Below are positions 14,311 through 23,452 of a DNA stretch of 40,303 bases, piece by piece. A program made the position numbers and the translations under genes. The stretch is from JAKORR01 sp964608495 (GTDB lineage: Bacteria > Armatimonadota > Zipacnadia > Zipacnadales > FEN-943). Below the pieces are notes generated by a model. It ran no database searches. It was not told where the DNA came from and saw nothing but the letters and a program-made list of their open reading frames with translations. Within the stretch, counting starts at the first letter, position 1. Each line of letters begins with the position of its first letter. The stretch is taken from NCBI GenBank assembly GCA_964608495.1, contig CAZSOQ010000011.1, positions 1 through 40,303 of the forward strand, written 5' to 3'.

Positions 14311-16134
14311 TCACCCGCCGGTGAGTGCCTCGGTCGCGACCACGATCTCCCACACACCGAGGTCGGGCAAGCGAACGTAGCTGCGGTCGCCGGCAACGTG
14401 GGCCTCGAGGGTCTGGGGCTCGTGGTCCGGAGACAGGAGAGTCATCTCGCGCACGCGTCCGGGTATCCAGAGCCTGCAGCCCCGGGCCGGCAACGGGCTG
14501 AAGGTCCCGGGATCGTGGGCGTAGTTGACGAGATGGACTGCCAGCCGGCTCCCCTTCCGCCAGGCCGTGCAGAGGACCTTGGCCTCGGGCGGAGCCTCGA
14601 GCCGCACGCCACGCTGGCCCAAGACCTCGTCGAGGGCGCGTCGCAGGGCGGCGGCGTCAGGCATATCCGCCGAGTAGCACCCCCAGTCGGCGAGGGCCTG
14701 GTCCGCCCCGGCGCCTTTGCGCAGGCCGGTCACGTCGGCCAGGGCATAGTCGGGAAGGGGCTGGCCCAAGGGATCGGTGCCGCCGAGGGAGCCCAGGACT
14801 ACCAGCTTGCCGCCACGGCGGGTGAAGTCGCGCAGGGCCGAGACCTGCGGATTCGTCAGCACATCGCAGCTCACCAGCACGGCCACGTCGAAGTCCTTGA
14901 GGCGGTCGAGAGACTCCTCGCCCGAGACGACGGCCAGGGGCCACCCGGCGAACTGCAGGCGGTCGAAAGCGACCTGCATGTCGGAATAGTGCTCGCGGCG
15001 CCAGCGCGCCGATTCGGGCGAGTAGTAGAAGCAGACCCTGGCCCCCGGCGACCACCCGGCCATCAGGTCCTCGTGTGCGAAGATGAAGTCCTCGTACCGC
15101 TGGACCGCCGGCACGGTGTCCGGGGTGACGCGGAACCACTCGTCGTCCTTGCCCGCGTGGCCGAGATGCAGCACCAGCACGGAGCCCGTGGCCTGGGCTT
15201 CCGCGATACTGGTCTGCAGCTCGAGGGGCGTGGCGCCCGTGTAGCCCCAGTCGTCGCGGCCCAGCAGCATCGAGGGCGGCTTGCGTGAGCCTCGGGCGAA
15301 GGCGATGAGGTTGCGCAGGGCGTTGCACCGGCCAGGAGCCATGGTGTGCGGGCCTTCCTCGTAGAGGAACAGGTCGGCCGTGCGCGCCGACAGGTCGAGG
15401 CACTGGGTAACGCCCGGCTGGGACGTGTTCATCGAGGTGACGAAATCGCGCCGCGCCCGCCTGCCCGCGCGGGTCATGTCCTCGATGAAGTCCACCACGG
15501 TCGCCTGCTGGAACTGGACCCACCGCAGCTCGAGGCGCGAGTGCACGTCGCGGTAGTCGAGCATAGGGGTGTCCATGGGCGGCGGGTTGGCCGGCTTCTC
15601 ACGAAGCTTGCGGAGGAACTGGCGGAAGGCGGCTTCGCAGGTGGCGCAGTAGCAGTTGACGGGGAAGGCGTCGTCCCAGAAAACGCCGCCGCACCCCGCC
15701 TGGATCAGCTCCAGCAGGCTCTCGCGCTGCTTGGCGCGCCAGGATTCGTTGTTGAGGCAGCAGGAGTAACGCTTGGCCCCCCTGTAGTCGCGCACGTAGG
15801 GCTCGCCGCTGCGCTTCACGGCCAGCCACGAGCGCGCCTGTGGGACCTGCTCGAAGACCGCGTCGCCGTACAGGCAGCTCGGTGACATGTAGGCGTAGAC
15901 GTCGAGGCCTAGGTCCCGCAGGGGCTGGATGCCGGCCGTGGAGACGCCCCAGCCGGCGACGAAGCTGGCGCCGCCTATCGAGACCTGCAGGCGGGTGGCC
16001 CCGAAGGCCTGGGAGCGCTCGGGCGTGAGGGCGCTGTAGTTGATGCCCAGCACGACCGGACGGCCCGTCTCCCAGGGAACAGCCGAGGGGATCGTGGCTC
16101 CCAGCAGCAAGGCACTGCAGGCAAGCAAGGTCAT
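14311..16134 (-). CDS. Secreted GHL6/GH42-like TIM-barrel hydrolase
   Basis: 607 residues with a short signal peptide (MTLLACSALLLGATIPSA). Residues 25-350 form a TIM barrel: GINYSAL strand, DVYAYMSP, then GGVFWDDAFPVNCYCATC with Asp154/Asp155 and a C-x-C-x2-C cluster at 161-166, a pattern seen in hypothetical glycosyl hydrolase 6 and beta-galactosidase-like proteins. Residues 365-460 resemble the Rossmann-like trimerisation domain of GH42 (FDVAVLVSCDVL, RRGGKLVVLGSLGG). The end (515-600) is a small beta-sandwich. GAGGGGG lies 7 bases before the ATG. It lies 87 bases downstream of the SDR gene in the same direction. The substrate is unknown; the assignment comes from domain order and motifs. 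Confidence 0.7.
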   Translation of the reverse strand: MTLLACSALLLGATIPSAVPWETGRPVVLGINYSALTPERSQAFGATRLQVSIGGASFVAGWGVSTAGIQPLRDLGLDVYAYMSPSCLYGDAVFEQVPQARSWLAVKRSGEPYVRDYRGAKRYSCCLNNESWRAKQRESLLELIQAGCGGVFWDDAFPVNCYCATCEAAFRQFLRKLREKPANPPPMDTPMLDYRDVHSRLELRWVQFQQATVVDFIEDMTRAGRRARRDFVTSMNTSQPGVTQCLDLSARTADLFLYEEGPHTMAPGRCNALRNLIAFARGSRKPPSMLLGRDDWGYTGATPLELQTSIAEAQATGSVLVLHLGHAGKDDEWFRVTPDTVPAVQRYEDFIFAHEDLMAGWSPGARVCFYYSPESARWRREHYSDMQVAFDRLQFAGWPLAVVSGEESLDRLKDFDVAVLVSCDVLTNPQVSALRDFTRRGGKLVVLGSLGGTDPLGQPLPDYALADVTGLRKGAGADQALADWGCYSADMPDAAALRRALDEVLGQRGVRLEAPPEAKVLCTAWRKGSRLAVHLVNYAHDPGTFSPLPARGCRLWIPGRVREMTLLSPDHEPQTLEAHVAGDRSYVRLPDLGVWEIVVATEALTGG

Positions 16135-16221
16135 CCGCCGGCCCCCTCGTTGGCGAAGACTGCTGGTAGCGGTCGGCAGCGGCCGAGGCCCACACCTGGC
16201 GGCATCGCGTGACGCGGCAAG

Positions 16222-17031
16222 CTAGTGCATGGTCTGCCCGCCGTCAACGTTCAGGGCCTGGCCGGTGATGTAGCTGGACTCGTCCGAGCACAGGAAGACA
16301 ACGACATTGCAGACGTCGTCGTCGGTGCAGCCCCTCTTCATCGGCACCTGGTCTACGTACCTCTGGCGCACTTCCTCGATCGTGAGACCCCAGCGCTCGG
16401 CGTACTGGGGAAAGAGCTGGTCCTGCCACAGGGAACCGTCCAGCAGATTGCCCGGACAGATCGAGTTGACGCGGATCCCATACTCAGCCAGCTCGAGGGC
16501 GAGCGACTGGGTGAGGCCGATGCCGCCGAACTTGCTGGCGGCGTAGGCGCTGTTCTTCGCGGAGCCGTGCTTGCCGGACTTGGAGTTGATCTGGACGATG
16601 GAGCCGCCGCCGCCGCGCTCGAGCATGTACCGGACGACGTGCTTGGCGGAGATCATGTACCCGACCAGGTTGACGTTGATGCAGCGGGTCCAGTCGCTCA
16701 CCTCGATCTCGTGGATAGCGCCCGGCACGACGATGCCGGAGTTGGCGACCAGGCAGTCGAGCCCACCCAGCTCGGCGACCACCCTCCGGACGGTCGCCGC
16801 GACGGTGTCCTCCTTGGTGACATCGCAGGGAATACCAACGGCCTTGACGCCGTACTCGTCCCTGCAAGCGGCCGCGACCTGCTCGACGGCCTCGACGGTG
16901 CGGGCACAGGCGGCCACGTGGGCGCCCTGGGCGGCCAGGCGGCGGCAGATGGATTCACCCAGGCCCCGGCTGCCACCGGTGACCATGGCCACCTTGCCCT
17001 GCAGTCGGCGGCACTCAGCCTGCTCGGACAT
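16222..17031 (-). CDS. SrlD-like short-chain dehydrogenase (sugar phosphate/polyol)
   Basis: 269 residues. The start is the ATG at 17031, 8 bases after GAGGGAG; the frame extends upstream but without a site. It is a classical SDR: TGGSRGLGES nucleotide loop (18-27), NSG (97-99), catalytic Ser150, Tyr163 and Lys167 (YAASK), and the VDGGQTMH end. The stretch around the active site (SKSGKHGSAKNSAY, then GLTQSLALELAEYGI, ICPGNLL, and VPMKRGC) closely resembles sorbitol-6-phosphate 2-dehydrogenase SrlD of enterobacteria, rather than generic FabG. It should oxidise a polyol or polyol phosphate with NAD in the cytosol. No PTS or kinase gene is nearby, so the physiological substrate may be a different sugar. 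Confidence 0.85.
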   Translation of the reverse strand: MSEQAECRRLQGKVAMVTGGSRGLGESICRRLAAQGAHVAACARTVEAVEQVAAACRDEYGVKAVGIPCDVTKEDTVAATVRRVVAELGGLDCLVANSGIVVPGAIHEIEVSDWTRCINVNLVGYMISAKHVVRYMLERGGGGSIVQINSKSGKHGSAKNSAYAASKFGGIGLTQSLALELAEYGIRVNSICPGNLLDGSLWQDQLFPQYAERWGLTIEEVRQRYVDQVPMKRGCTDDDVCNVVVFLCSDESSYITGQALNVDGGQTMH

Positions 17032-17140
17032 CTCCATCACTCCCTCATGCTCTGAAGGCCGGCTGGACACAATAGCCCACGGGGGCCCGCTGCGGCGCCG
17101 CACCGACCCGGCCTGACCGAATGGCCCTGACCGGGCGCCC

Positions 17141-20100
17141 TCAGAAGGACACGGGCACCACGTCGGCCACGTACCTGCCGCGGAAGACCTTCACGACCAG
17201 CGGCTTCCCGAGGGCGCTCTTCTGGGGCACGGTCAGCCTGCTGTCAGACGCGCCTCGGGCCTCAGCAAGACGCTCGTTCTCAAGGTTACTCAGGACAAGG
17301 CGGACATCGGCGGCGGGCCCGGCCAGCCTTACGCGCACCACGTCCCCCTGCGCCTGCACGGTGGCGAGAGAGGGCAGATCGGCAACCAGGGCAAGCCCCC
17401 CGGGATCGAGCCTCAGGCCCACGCCCCACCGACCGTCACGCCGCTCGGGCGCTAAGGCCTGGCCGCGCAGGAGCTCGACATAATGCCTCCCCTCCCGCGG
17501 CGCCAGCTCCACCAAGGGCCCGTCCACCGGGTAGGGCCGCCCGTTGTACAGGGCGGTCACCGTCTTGTCCTCAGCCGAAAACCGATTCGAATATACCCGC
17601 GAAGCCAGGGCCGGCACAAGTGCCTGCGCCCTTCCCCGCCCGAAGGCGTCGGAGTGCTCGCGCAGCAGGCGCAGATAGCGCACGTCGTACCGGTGGCCGA
17701 AGGCCGCCATGCCGTTCCAGAGCTTGACCTCCTGGCCGTGGGGCGTGCGCTTGTAGTCCAGGTCCAGGGGCTTGCACTCGGGGAAGTAGAAGCGCAGCAG
17801 GTTACACACCACCGGCCGCGCCGGCAGGGCGTGATACCCCACCTCGTAGACGATGCTACCGTCCAGGTAGGCCGCCATGTGATCCGTCCCAGGGAACTCC
17901 GTCGTGAGGGCCAGGTCAGGGCGGATCTCGTCCATCAGGGCGTGGGTCCGGCGGCAGATCTCGGCACATCCCTGCAGCCAGCCGTTGTGGCCCAGCTCCG
18001 GCGCGAACATGTGCTCATGCTTCGTCGAGTAGCAGGGGTAGCCGCGATGCCCGAACTCGTCCAGGCGCAGGTAGTCCAGGCCGGTATCGCGGAAGATGCG
18101 GGCAACCGTCTGGCTGAGGCGCTCGGCCCACCACTCCGTGTCGCAGCACATGTTCCAGGAGCCATAGGCGGCCACGTACCCCTCCGGGTTGAGCGGGCAC
18201 TTGTAGCCGTCCTTCCAGTAGGGGTTCATGGCCCCGTAGGTCGGGCCGTACTCGTGACCCACCTCGGTCGTGTCACAGGCCAGGATGCCGTCTATGTACA
18301 CCCCCGCCATCGCGTCGCGCTGCTTGCAGACGCCGATGTGTTTGCGGAAGGCCTCCAGCCCGCCCCAGGTCTCGTTGTAGTAGTAGTCACCGCGGTTGAG
18401 GGGATAGCGAAGCCTTCCGGCCAGGGGGTCAACCACCCAGTAGGCCTTGTAGCGCTCGCAGAGGGCCTCGCCGAGGGCCTTGGGCAGCGTCTCGTGGTTC
18501 ATCTCGACGCGCCACGGTCCCAGGTCCGACCACTCCCACCAGCTCATCATCTCCGCCACGTCGCACTCCTCGGTCAGGTAGTCCGTGCGCCAGCCCTTCT
18601 CGTCCACCAGCGGACTCTGTCCCCAGCCGACGGCCGTGACGTTCCAGCGGTCGGCGAGCGGGCCGGGATAGGGTCGGTACTTCCACACGTGATGCGCCCA
18701 GTCCGCGTACTCGGCGAGCGCCTGATGCCAGTCGCCTTCGTGAGCGCCCATGACCGCCGGCGCCCACCGCAGGGATTCGCCGGGCTGCAGCGTCCGACGC
18801 AGGTGCTCGAAGGCGACCGAGATCCCCGGCGCGGGCGCCAGGCTGCGCTCCCACAGCAGCTCCGGGTCGAGGTATCGCCCGGTGTCGTCGTAGCCGTAGT
18901 CGCCCTCGTACCGCACACCCTTGCGTAGCACCGGGCACTTGTAGGCCCCGGCCTCGTCCTCCATCCGCACGTACAGGCCGCAGCCGTCCGCGGGCCGGAA
19001 CACGTCTATCATCTGCCACCAGGCCGTGTTCTCGCCGTAGGCCGTGCGCAGGTAGGTCGGCACGTCGGCGATGATGCCCCCGCAGTAGGGGAAGAGGTAG
19101 TACTCGGCGTCCAGCGCGGCCACGTGCGGAAAGACCGTCTTCACCTTCACCTGCTCCTCGCCGCGATTGGCCAGGCTGAGAGTGAGCCGAAGCTTGCCCT
19201 GTCCGGCAGCGGTCGCCGTGAAAACCGCCGCAAGCCTTGGCTCGGGCAGCAGCAGCTCGGCGCGGAAGCCGAGGGGGTCTTCCGTGCGCTCGATCTTCTC
19301 CACGCGGAAGTCGCTCGATCCCAGGCGCTTGCCGTCCGCCTCGAGGAGGAAGAGCTGCGACGGGCCAACCTTGCCCTCGTCGGCCGCGCCTGCTTCGAGC
19401 CGGGCGGCCCTCGCCGCGAGGAAGGGCCTGTCCGTGTACCCGAGGGTCAGGGCCTCGAGGGCCAGCCCGGGCCTGGTGGTGAAGCGGGCCAGGAGCCGGC
19501 CGTCGCCCAAGAGGAAAGCATCGCCCTCCTGTCGGCAGGTGGGGGCCCCGTCTGCGGGCCGCCGGGGTGCGGGGCCCATCTTCGGGCACAGGTCCACCAC
19601 GGGCGGGCGCACGTAGGCGCGGGTCAGCCGCACGCTCACTCGCTGAATCCTCGCCGGCGCGTCGGCCGGAGCCTGAATCCGTAGCAGCCGAGGTACCTGG
19701 CGCGGCGCGGTCACCTGGCACAGGCTCGTGCCCTGCAGCTCCTCGCGCTTGCAGGCCAGCTCCTCGCCCTTGTCGTCGAGCCAGCTCAGCGCCGGGGGCC
19801 GCCCCGTGAACTCGACCTCGGCCAGGATCGGGCCCAGCGGGTCCACGGCTTCGCGGTCGAACCATAGCTGCGCCGTCCCGCCGGCCGGGATCGCCAGGCC
19901 GTCGGCCGACCACCCCGGCCCGTCGGCTTCCCTGTAGCCCACCACGCCCGAGGAGTCGTCCAGCCTGCCGAGCGCGTCGCCCGGGCCGCCGGCGCTCCAC
20001 GTCACCTGGGTCTCCAGGCTTCGCGTGATGAGCACGAGGCGGACCATGTACTCGCCTCGAGCGTCAATGCTGTTGAGCCTCTCACCGGTCCACGTCTTCC

Positions 20101-20677
20101 CGCCGTCGAAGCTCACCGCGCTGGTGCCGCGCTCGACGGTGTTGTCAATGCCCACGTAGATGTAGTCGTCGGTGCCCTCCTTGCCCTCGGGCGAGACCTT
20201 GCGGAACAGCACCTCGTTCGCCCCGCGCTTGAGGACGTCCACCGGCACCAGGAAGTCACGCCACCCCCAGCTCAGGGGCTGTTGGCCCGAAGTGCGCCCT
20301 TCGAAGCCGTCGGCTACGCCGTACCATTGGGCCTGCCCGTTCACCACCACCTCGAACTGCTCGTCCATGCCGTTGTTGGGCTTCTCGGGCGAGGCCCAGG
20401 AGTAGTCCTGCACGGCGAAGAACACGCGCACGCGCGCCGCGACAACCTTCGCCGAGAGCTCCTCGGGCACCACGGAGAGGTCGAGGGTCTTGCGCGTCTG
20501 GTAGTCGGGGCTGGTCTGGTGGCTCGTGCCCATGGACGCCCCGCCCCACGTCCCCGTGTCGTTGTAGACCATCCACACGTCCGACCCCAGGCGGTCCACC
20601 GTCCAGCCCTGGGCCTGGCCCGGCTGGCAGGCAAGTCCCCCGACAAGCAGGGCAACGATACGCAGGTAGCCTGTCAC
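17141..20677 (-). CDS. Large secreted TIM-barrel glycosidase, DUF6259-like
   Basis: 1178 residues. A GTG start 12 bases after AGGAGG gives a signal peptide (MTGYLRIVALLVGGLACQPGQAQ). Residues 25-350 look like consecutive beta-sandwich domains. About 380-650 is a super-sandwich of the type preceding retaining alpha-glycosidase barrels (FPHVAALDAEYYLFPYCGG). The barrel spans roughly 660-1010, with DYLRLDEFGHRGY near residue 870 carrying a likely Asp nucleophile and ALTTEFPG as a further acidic motif. A C-terminal beta domain follows. The overall layout resembles DUF6259 proteins and GH36/GH101-like enzymes. It is probably exported and acts on large glycans. It follows the YraN-family gene by only 19 bases. 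The family assignment is tentative; the hydrolase fold is more secure. Confidence 0.65.
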   Translation of the reverse strand: MTGYLRIVALLVGGLACQPGQAQGWTVDRLGSDVWMVYNDTGTWGGASMGTSHQTSPDYQTRKTLDLSVVPEELSAKVVAARVRVFFAVQDYSWASPEKPNNGMDEQFEVVVNGQAQWYGVADGFEGRTSGQQPLSWGWRDFLVPVDVLKRGANEVLFRKVSPEGKEGTDDYIYVGIDNTVERGTSAVSFDGGKTWTGERLNSIDARGEYMVRLVLITRSLETQVTWSAGGPGDALGRLDDSSGVVGYREADGPGWSADGLAIPAGGTAQLWFDREAVDPLGPILAEVEFTGRPPALSWLDDKGEELACKREELQGTSLCQVTAPRQVPRLLRIQAPADAPARIQRVSVRLTRAYVRPPVVDLCPKMGPAPRRPADGAPTCRQEGDAFLLGDGRLLARFTTRPGLALEALTLGYTDRPFLAARAARLEAGAADEGKVGPSQLFLLEADGKRLGSSDFRVEKIERTEDPLGFRAELLLPEPRLAAVFTATAAGQGKLRLTLSLANRGEEQVKVKTVFPHVAALDAEYYLFPYCGGIIADVPTYLRTAYGENTAWWQMIDVFRPADGCGLYVRMEDEAGAYKCPVLRKGVRYEGDYGYDDTGRYLDPELLWERSLAPAPGISVAFEHLRRTLQPGESLRWAPAVMGAHEGDWHQALAEYADWAHHVWKYRPYPGPLADRWNVTAVGWGQSPLVDEKGWRTDYLTEECDVAEMMSWWEWSDLGPWRVEMNHETLPKALGEALCERYKAYWVVDPLAGRLRYPLNRGDYYYNETWGGLEAFRKHIGVCKQRDAMAGVYIDGILACDTTEVGHEYGPTYGAMNPYWKDGYKCPLNPEGYVAAYGSWNMCCDTEWWAERLSQTVARIFRDTGLDYLRLDEFGHRGYPCYSTKHEHMFAPELGHNGWLQGCAEICRRTHALMDEIRPDLALTTEFPGTDHMAAYLDGSIVYEVGYHALPARPVVCNLLRFYFPECKPLDLDYKRTPHGQEVKLWNGMAAFGHRYDVRYLRLLREHSDAFGRGRAQALVPALASRVYSNRFSAEDKTVTALYNGRPYPVDGPLVELAPREGRHYVELLRGQALAPERRDGRWGVGLRLDPGGLALVADLPSLATVQAQGDVVRVRLAGPAADVRLVLSNLENERLAEARGASDSRLTVPQKSALGKPLVVKVFRGRYVADVVPVSF

Positions 20678-20696
20678 GACCTCATGGCACCTCCTC

Positions 20697-21203
20697 TCAC
20701 CCTCGAGTATGCCTGAGATGGAAGTAGTCCACGGTGACCAGCTCGATGCTCAGGATCCTGCCCCGCGCGTCGAAGCACACCTCGGCCACCTGGATCAGGG
20801 GCGTCAGGTCGCGAAGCTCGGGCCTGCGGGCCCGGAAGCGGTCGGCTGCCCGCAGCAGGCTGAGACGCTTGGCACGCCTCAGCCTGGCGATGGGACGCAG
20901 GGACCCCTCGCGGTAGGAGCGCACCTCGACGAACAGCAGTACTTTGCCGCGCCGGGCGACGATATCGAGCTCGCCGTACCGACAGCGGACGTTGCGCGCG
21001 AGGATGCGGAAGCCGCTCCAGAAGAGCTTGCGGGCGCACGCCTCCTCGGCGCGCCTGGCCGTCCGTTCTCGCCCTTCCTCGGCCACAACGATGTGGCGCT
21101 TCTCGCCGGCGCGGGGACGCCACTCGGGGTCCCAGGGCAGCAGCTTGCGGCGCAGAACCGTGATGATCCCGCGGAGGGCTGACCCCCTGCCCCTGTCGCT
21201 CAT
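20697..21203 (-). CDS. YraN/UPF0102 family endonuclease-like protein
   Basis: 168 residues, about 45 longer than typical UPF0102 proteins because of a basic N-terminal extension (residues 1-45). The conserved core follows: EEGRERTARRAEEACARKL helix, ILARNVRCRYGELDIVARRG (Glu78, Asp80) and LLFVEVRSY (Glu93), the restriction-endonuclease-like metal motif in which the usual E-x-K reads E-V-R. The family is widespread, usually near signal-peptidase, rnhB or rsmI genes, and its biological role is unsettled. Here it is embedded in a run of glycosidase genes. GAGGA lies 6 bases before the ATG; a GTG at codon 40 would give the family's normal length and is an alternative start. Confidence 0.85.
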   Translation of the reverse strand: MSDRGRGSALRGIITVLRRKLLPWDPEWRPRAGEKRHIVVAEEGRERTARRAEEACARKLFWSGFRILARNVRCRYGELDIVARRGKVLLFVEVRSYREGSLRPIARLRRAKRLSLLRAADRFRARRPELRDLTPLIQVAEVCFDARGRILSIELVTVDYFHLRHTRG

Positions 21204-21253
21204 GGCTCGTCCTCGGCCGATCGCGCCCGATCCAGCGCGAGCCCGGCCCCGGT

Positions 21254-22231
21254 CTAGTCCGCCCAGTCAAGCGCCGCCTCGATGCCCGCCCAGATGGCCG
21301 CTTCGCTCAGAGTCCGCTGCTGAGAGGGAGGGCAGAGCAGGGAGTTGTTGCGTATCTCGCTCGTGACGGCGGCGCACCGCTCGTACAGGTCGCCCCAGGC
21401 CCGCCGGAAGTACTCGGCCTGCACACCCGAGTAGCCCAGGGGCTTGACCTCCCCGATGGGTCGGCCGCCCCACTTCCGCCACCACTCCAGCATCCTGCGC
21501 CCCACCTGCATCTCACGCTCCCGAAAATGCTCCGGCTGCTCCTCGAACACGATGGGCACGATCGCCATTGCGTTCTCCATCTGGCCCACGAACTCCGTCT
21601 GGTGCAGCCCCATCAGCAGGCTGTACTCCCGCTGCTCGAGCAGGCGGAAGAGAAGCTGGAACAGCGAGCTGTCGTGGTGGCGGTTGGGCTCGACGTACTC
21701 GTGCTCGCTCACCTGCTCGTAGACGATGCCGATAGTCTCCGGCTTCGGGTCCACCTCGCGCATGTCCCACTTGTCATAGCGCTCCCACATCTTGCCGGTC
21801 TGGGGATGCAGCCCGCGCATCCACACCCAGAACTCCTCGTTGGTGTACTGGGTGCCGTCCCACCACTGGACGGGGGCCCGCTCCGTGCCGCCCGGGTTCA
21901 CATCCGGGAGGAAGGTGACCAGCAGCGACCCCAGGACCCTCCGCGGGTCGAGGGGCGCAGCCTGCCCGTCGAGGCCACGGCCCGAGAGCAGCTTGGCGAC
22001 GGCGTTCATCGCCGCCGCGCACGGGGCGGGCTCGTGCGCGTGGGGCTTGTGGAACAGGATCGCCGTCCTGGCCGCCGCCGAGGACCGGTCGCCCACGGTG
22101 AGGGCGAACACGGGCCTGCCGTTGTACTGCCGAACCTGCTCGACCTCGAGCAGGTCCGGGTACCGGTCCTGCCACTCGGCCACCAGGCGCTCGACGTCGT
22201 CGGGATGGCTGACCCAGCCTTCAGGCTTCAT
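21254..22231 (-). CDS. M14-like zinc carboxypeptidase family protein
   Basis: 325 residues. Zinc-site motifs of M14 peptidases are visible: HKPHAHEPAP gives the H-x2-E pair (His64, Glu67), and a later LLMGLHQTEF supplies the third ligand (His near 211). LPDVNPGGTER matches the NPDG loop, and AVTSEIRNNS near the C-terminus contains the expected catalytic Glu. Members cleave C-terminal amino acids or amide-linked groups, including from murein peptides and modified proteins. There is no signal peptide, unlike most bacterial M14 enzymes, which suggests a cytosolic substrate. GGGAGG lies 10 bases before the ATG. The gene is 44 bases after the MocA-type oxidoreductase in the same direction. Confidence 0.75.
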   Translation of the reverse strand: MKPEGWVSHPDDVERLVAEWQDRYPDLLEVEQVRQYNGRPVFALTVGDRSSAAARTAILFHKPHAHEPAPCAAAMNAVAKLLSGRGLDGQAAPLDPRRVLGSLLVTFLPDVNPGGTERAPVQWWDGTQYTNEEFWVWMRGLHPQTGKMWERYDKWDMREVDPKPETIGIVYEQVSEHEYVEPNRHHDSSLFQLLFRLLEQREYSLLMGLHQTEFVGQMENAMAIVPIVFEEQPEHFREREMQVGRRMLEWWRKWGGRPIGEVKPLGYSGVQAEYFRRAWGDLYERCAAVTSEIRNNSLLCPPSQQRTLSEAAIWAGIEAALDWAD

Positions 22232-22275
22232 CTCTTGCGTGCCTCCCTACTGGGGCGGAACGGCTGCGGTGAGAC

Positions 22276-23367
22276 CTAGAGCTCAGGCAGCGCGCCCGCC
22301 ACGGGCCCGCCGGCTCCCGGCGTCTGCAGGGCGGCGTTGATCAGGTCCAGCGCCAGGTTCACCCGCAGACCGTCGTTGAAGTCCGGTGTCGCCCGACGCC
22401 CCTCCTTGACCGCCAGGCAGAAGGCGTCGAATTCGCCGGGACGGCCCCGGTAGTCCGATGGGACCTCGCACTCCGCCCACTGCGACCCGGGCTGCTGGTG
22501 CTCCTGGGGCCTGCGCTCGTACCAGCCGATCTTGTCGCCCAGGAAGCCCTGGACGCGCACCGTGGCGTCCTGTCCGTCCACCTGCCAGAAGTCGTCGCCG
22601 GGGCTGAACCGACTCATCTCGAAGGTGCCCAGCACGTTCGCTGCATAGCGCACGGTGAAGCTCGCGGCGTCCCAGCCCGTGACCTCGCCGTGGCCGCTGC
22701 CGTCCTCCAGCTCCCGGACGCGGGTGAAGATGGCACCGAGCCCGGCCGCCTCCACGATCTCCCCCGCCGCCTCGCCCAGGACGAAGTAGGCCAGGTCCAC
22801 CACGTGGGCGCCCAGGTCACCCAGCACCCCGTAGGTGCCTAGCGCGTTGCTGAGACGCCACTCCAGCTTCACCTCGGGGTCCGCGATCCGGTGCACGCTG
22901 ATCCGCGAACGGAAGTGGCGCAGTGCCCCGAGCTTGCCGCTGGCCACCAGGTCCCGCACGTAGTGAACCAGCGGGCTATGGCGTCGCTGCAGGCGGAGCT
23001 GGTGCACCACGCCCGCGGCCTCGGCGGCGGCCAGCATCTCCTCGGCCTGCTCGGCCGTCTGGCCCAGGGGCTTCTCGCACAGGATCGCCTTCCCGGCCGC
23101 CGTCGCCTCGAGGACGACCGGGAAGTGCAGGTGGTCCGGCAGCGCGATGTCCACGGCGTCCACGTCGTCGCGGGCGATCACCTCGCTGAAGCTGTCGCTG
23201 ACCGCGACACCTTCCAGCCCGAACTGCTCCCGCGTGGCCCGCAGGCGTTCGGGAACGACGTCACAGATCGCCACCAGGTCGGCGTGCTCGCACTCAAGCC
23301 ATCCCTGGATGTGGCCGCCGCTGACCCGACCCAGCCCGAGAAGCGCGACACGGATCCTATCGGTCAT
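22276..23367 (-). CDS. Gfo/Idh/MocA family oxidoreductase
   Basis: 363 residues from the ATG at 23367, preceded by GGAGGGAGAGGGA. The N-terminal Rossmann fold starts RVALLGLGRVSG, followed by VAICDVVPER, ALPDHLHF and the CEKPLGQ motif with the conserved Lys99. The C-terminal alpha/beta domain contains GVLGDLGAHVVDLAYF, which holds the usual Asp and His of the active site. Such enzymes use NAD(P) to oxidise or epimerise sugars, inositols or their derivatives, often at C3. It sits between the NodB-like gene (85 bases upstream) and the M14-like gene, and probably processes a sugar released by the surrounding glycosidases. The specific sugar cannot be inferred. Confidence 0.92.
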   Translation of the reverse strand: MTDRIRVALLGLGRVSGGHIQGWLECEHADLVAICDVVPERLRATREQFGLEGVAVSDSFSEVIARDDVDAVDIALPDHLHFPVVLEATAAGKAILCEKPLGQTAEQAEEMLAAAEAAGVVHQLRLQRRHSPLVHYVRDLVASGKLGALRHFRSRISVHRIADPEVKLEWRLSNALGTYGVLGDLGAHVVDLAYFVLGEAAGEIVEAAGLGAIFTRVRELEDGSGHGEVTGWDAASFTVRYAANVLGTFEMSRFSPGDDFWQVDGQDATVRVQGFLGDKIGWYERRPQEHQQPGSQWAECEVPSDYRGRPGEFDAFCLAVKEGRRATPDFNDGLRVNLALDLINAALQTPGAGGPVAGALPEL

Positions 23368-23452
23368 TCCCTCTCCCTCCAGACTTGGCGCCCTGTCCGG
23401 CCCGGCGTCACGCGCCCCGGCGCGCACCGAAGGCGCCGTCGCCCGCCGCCGG

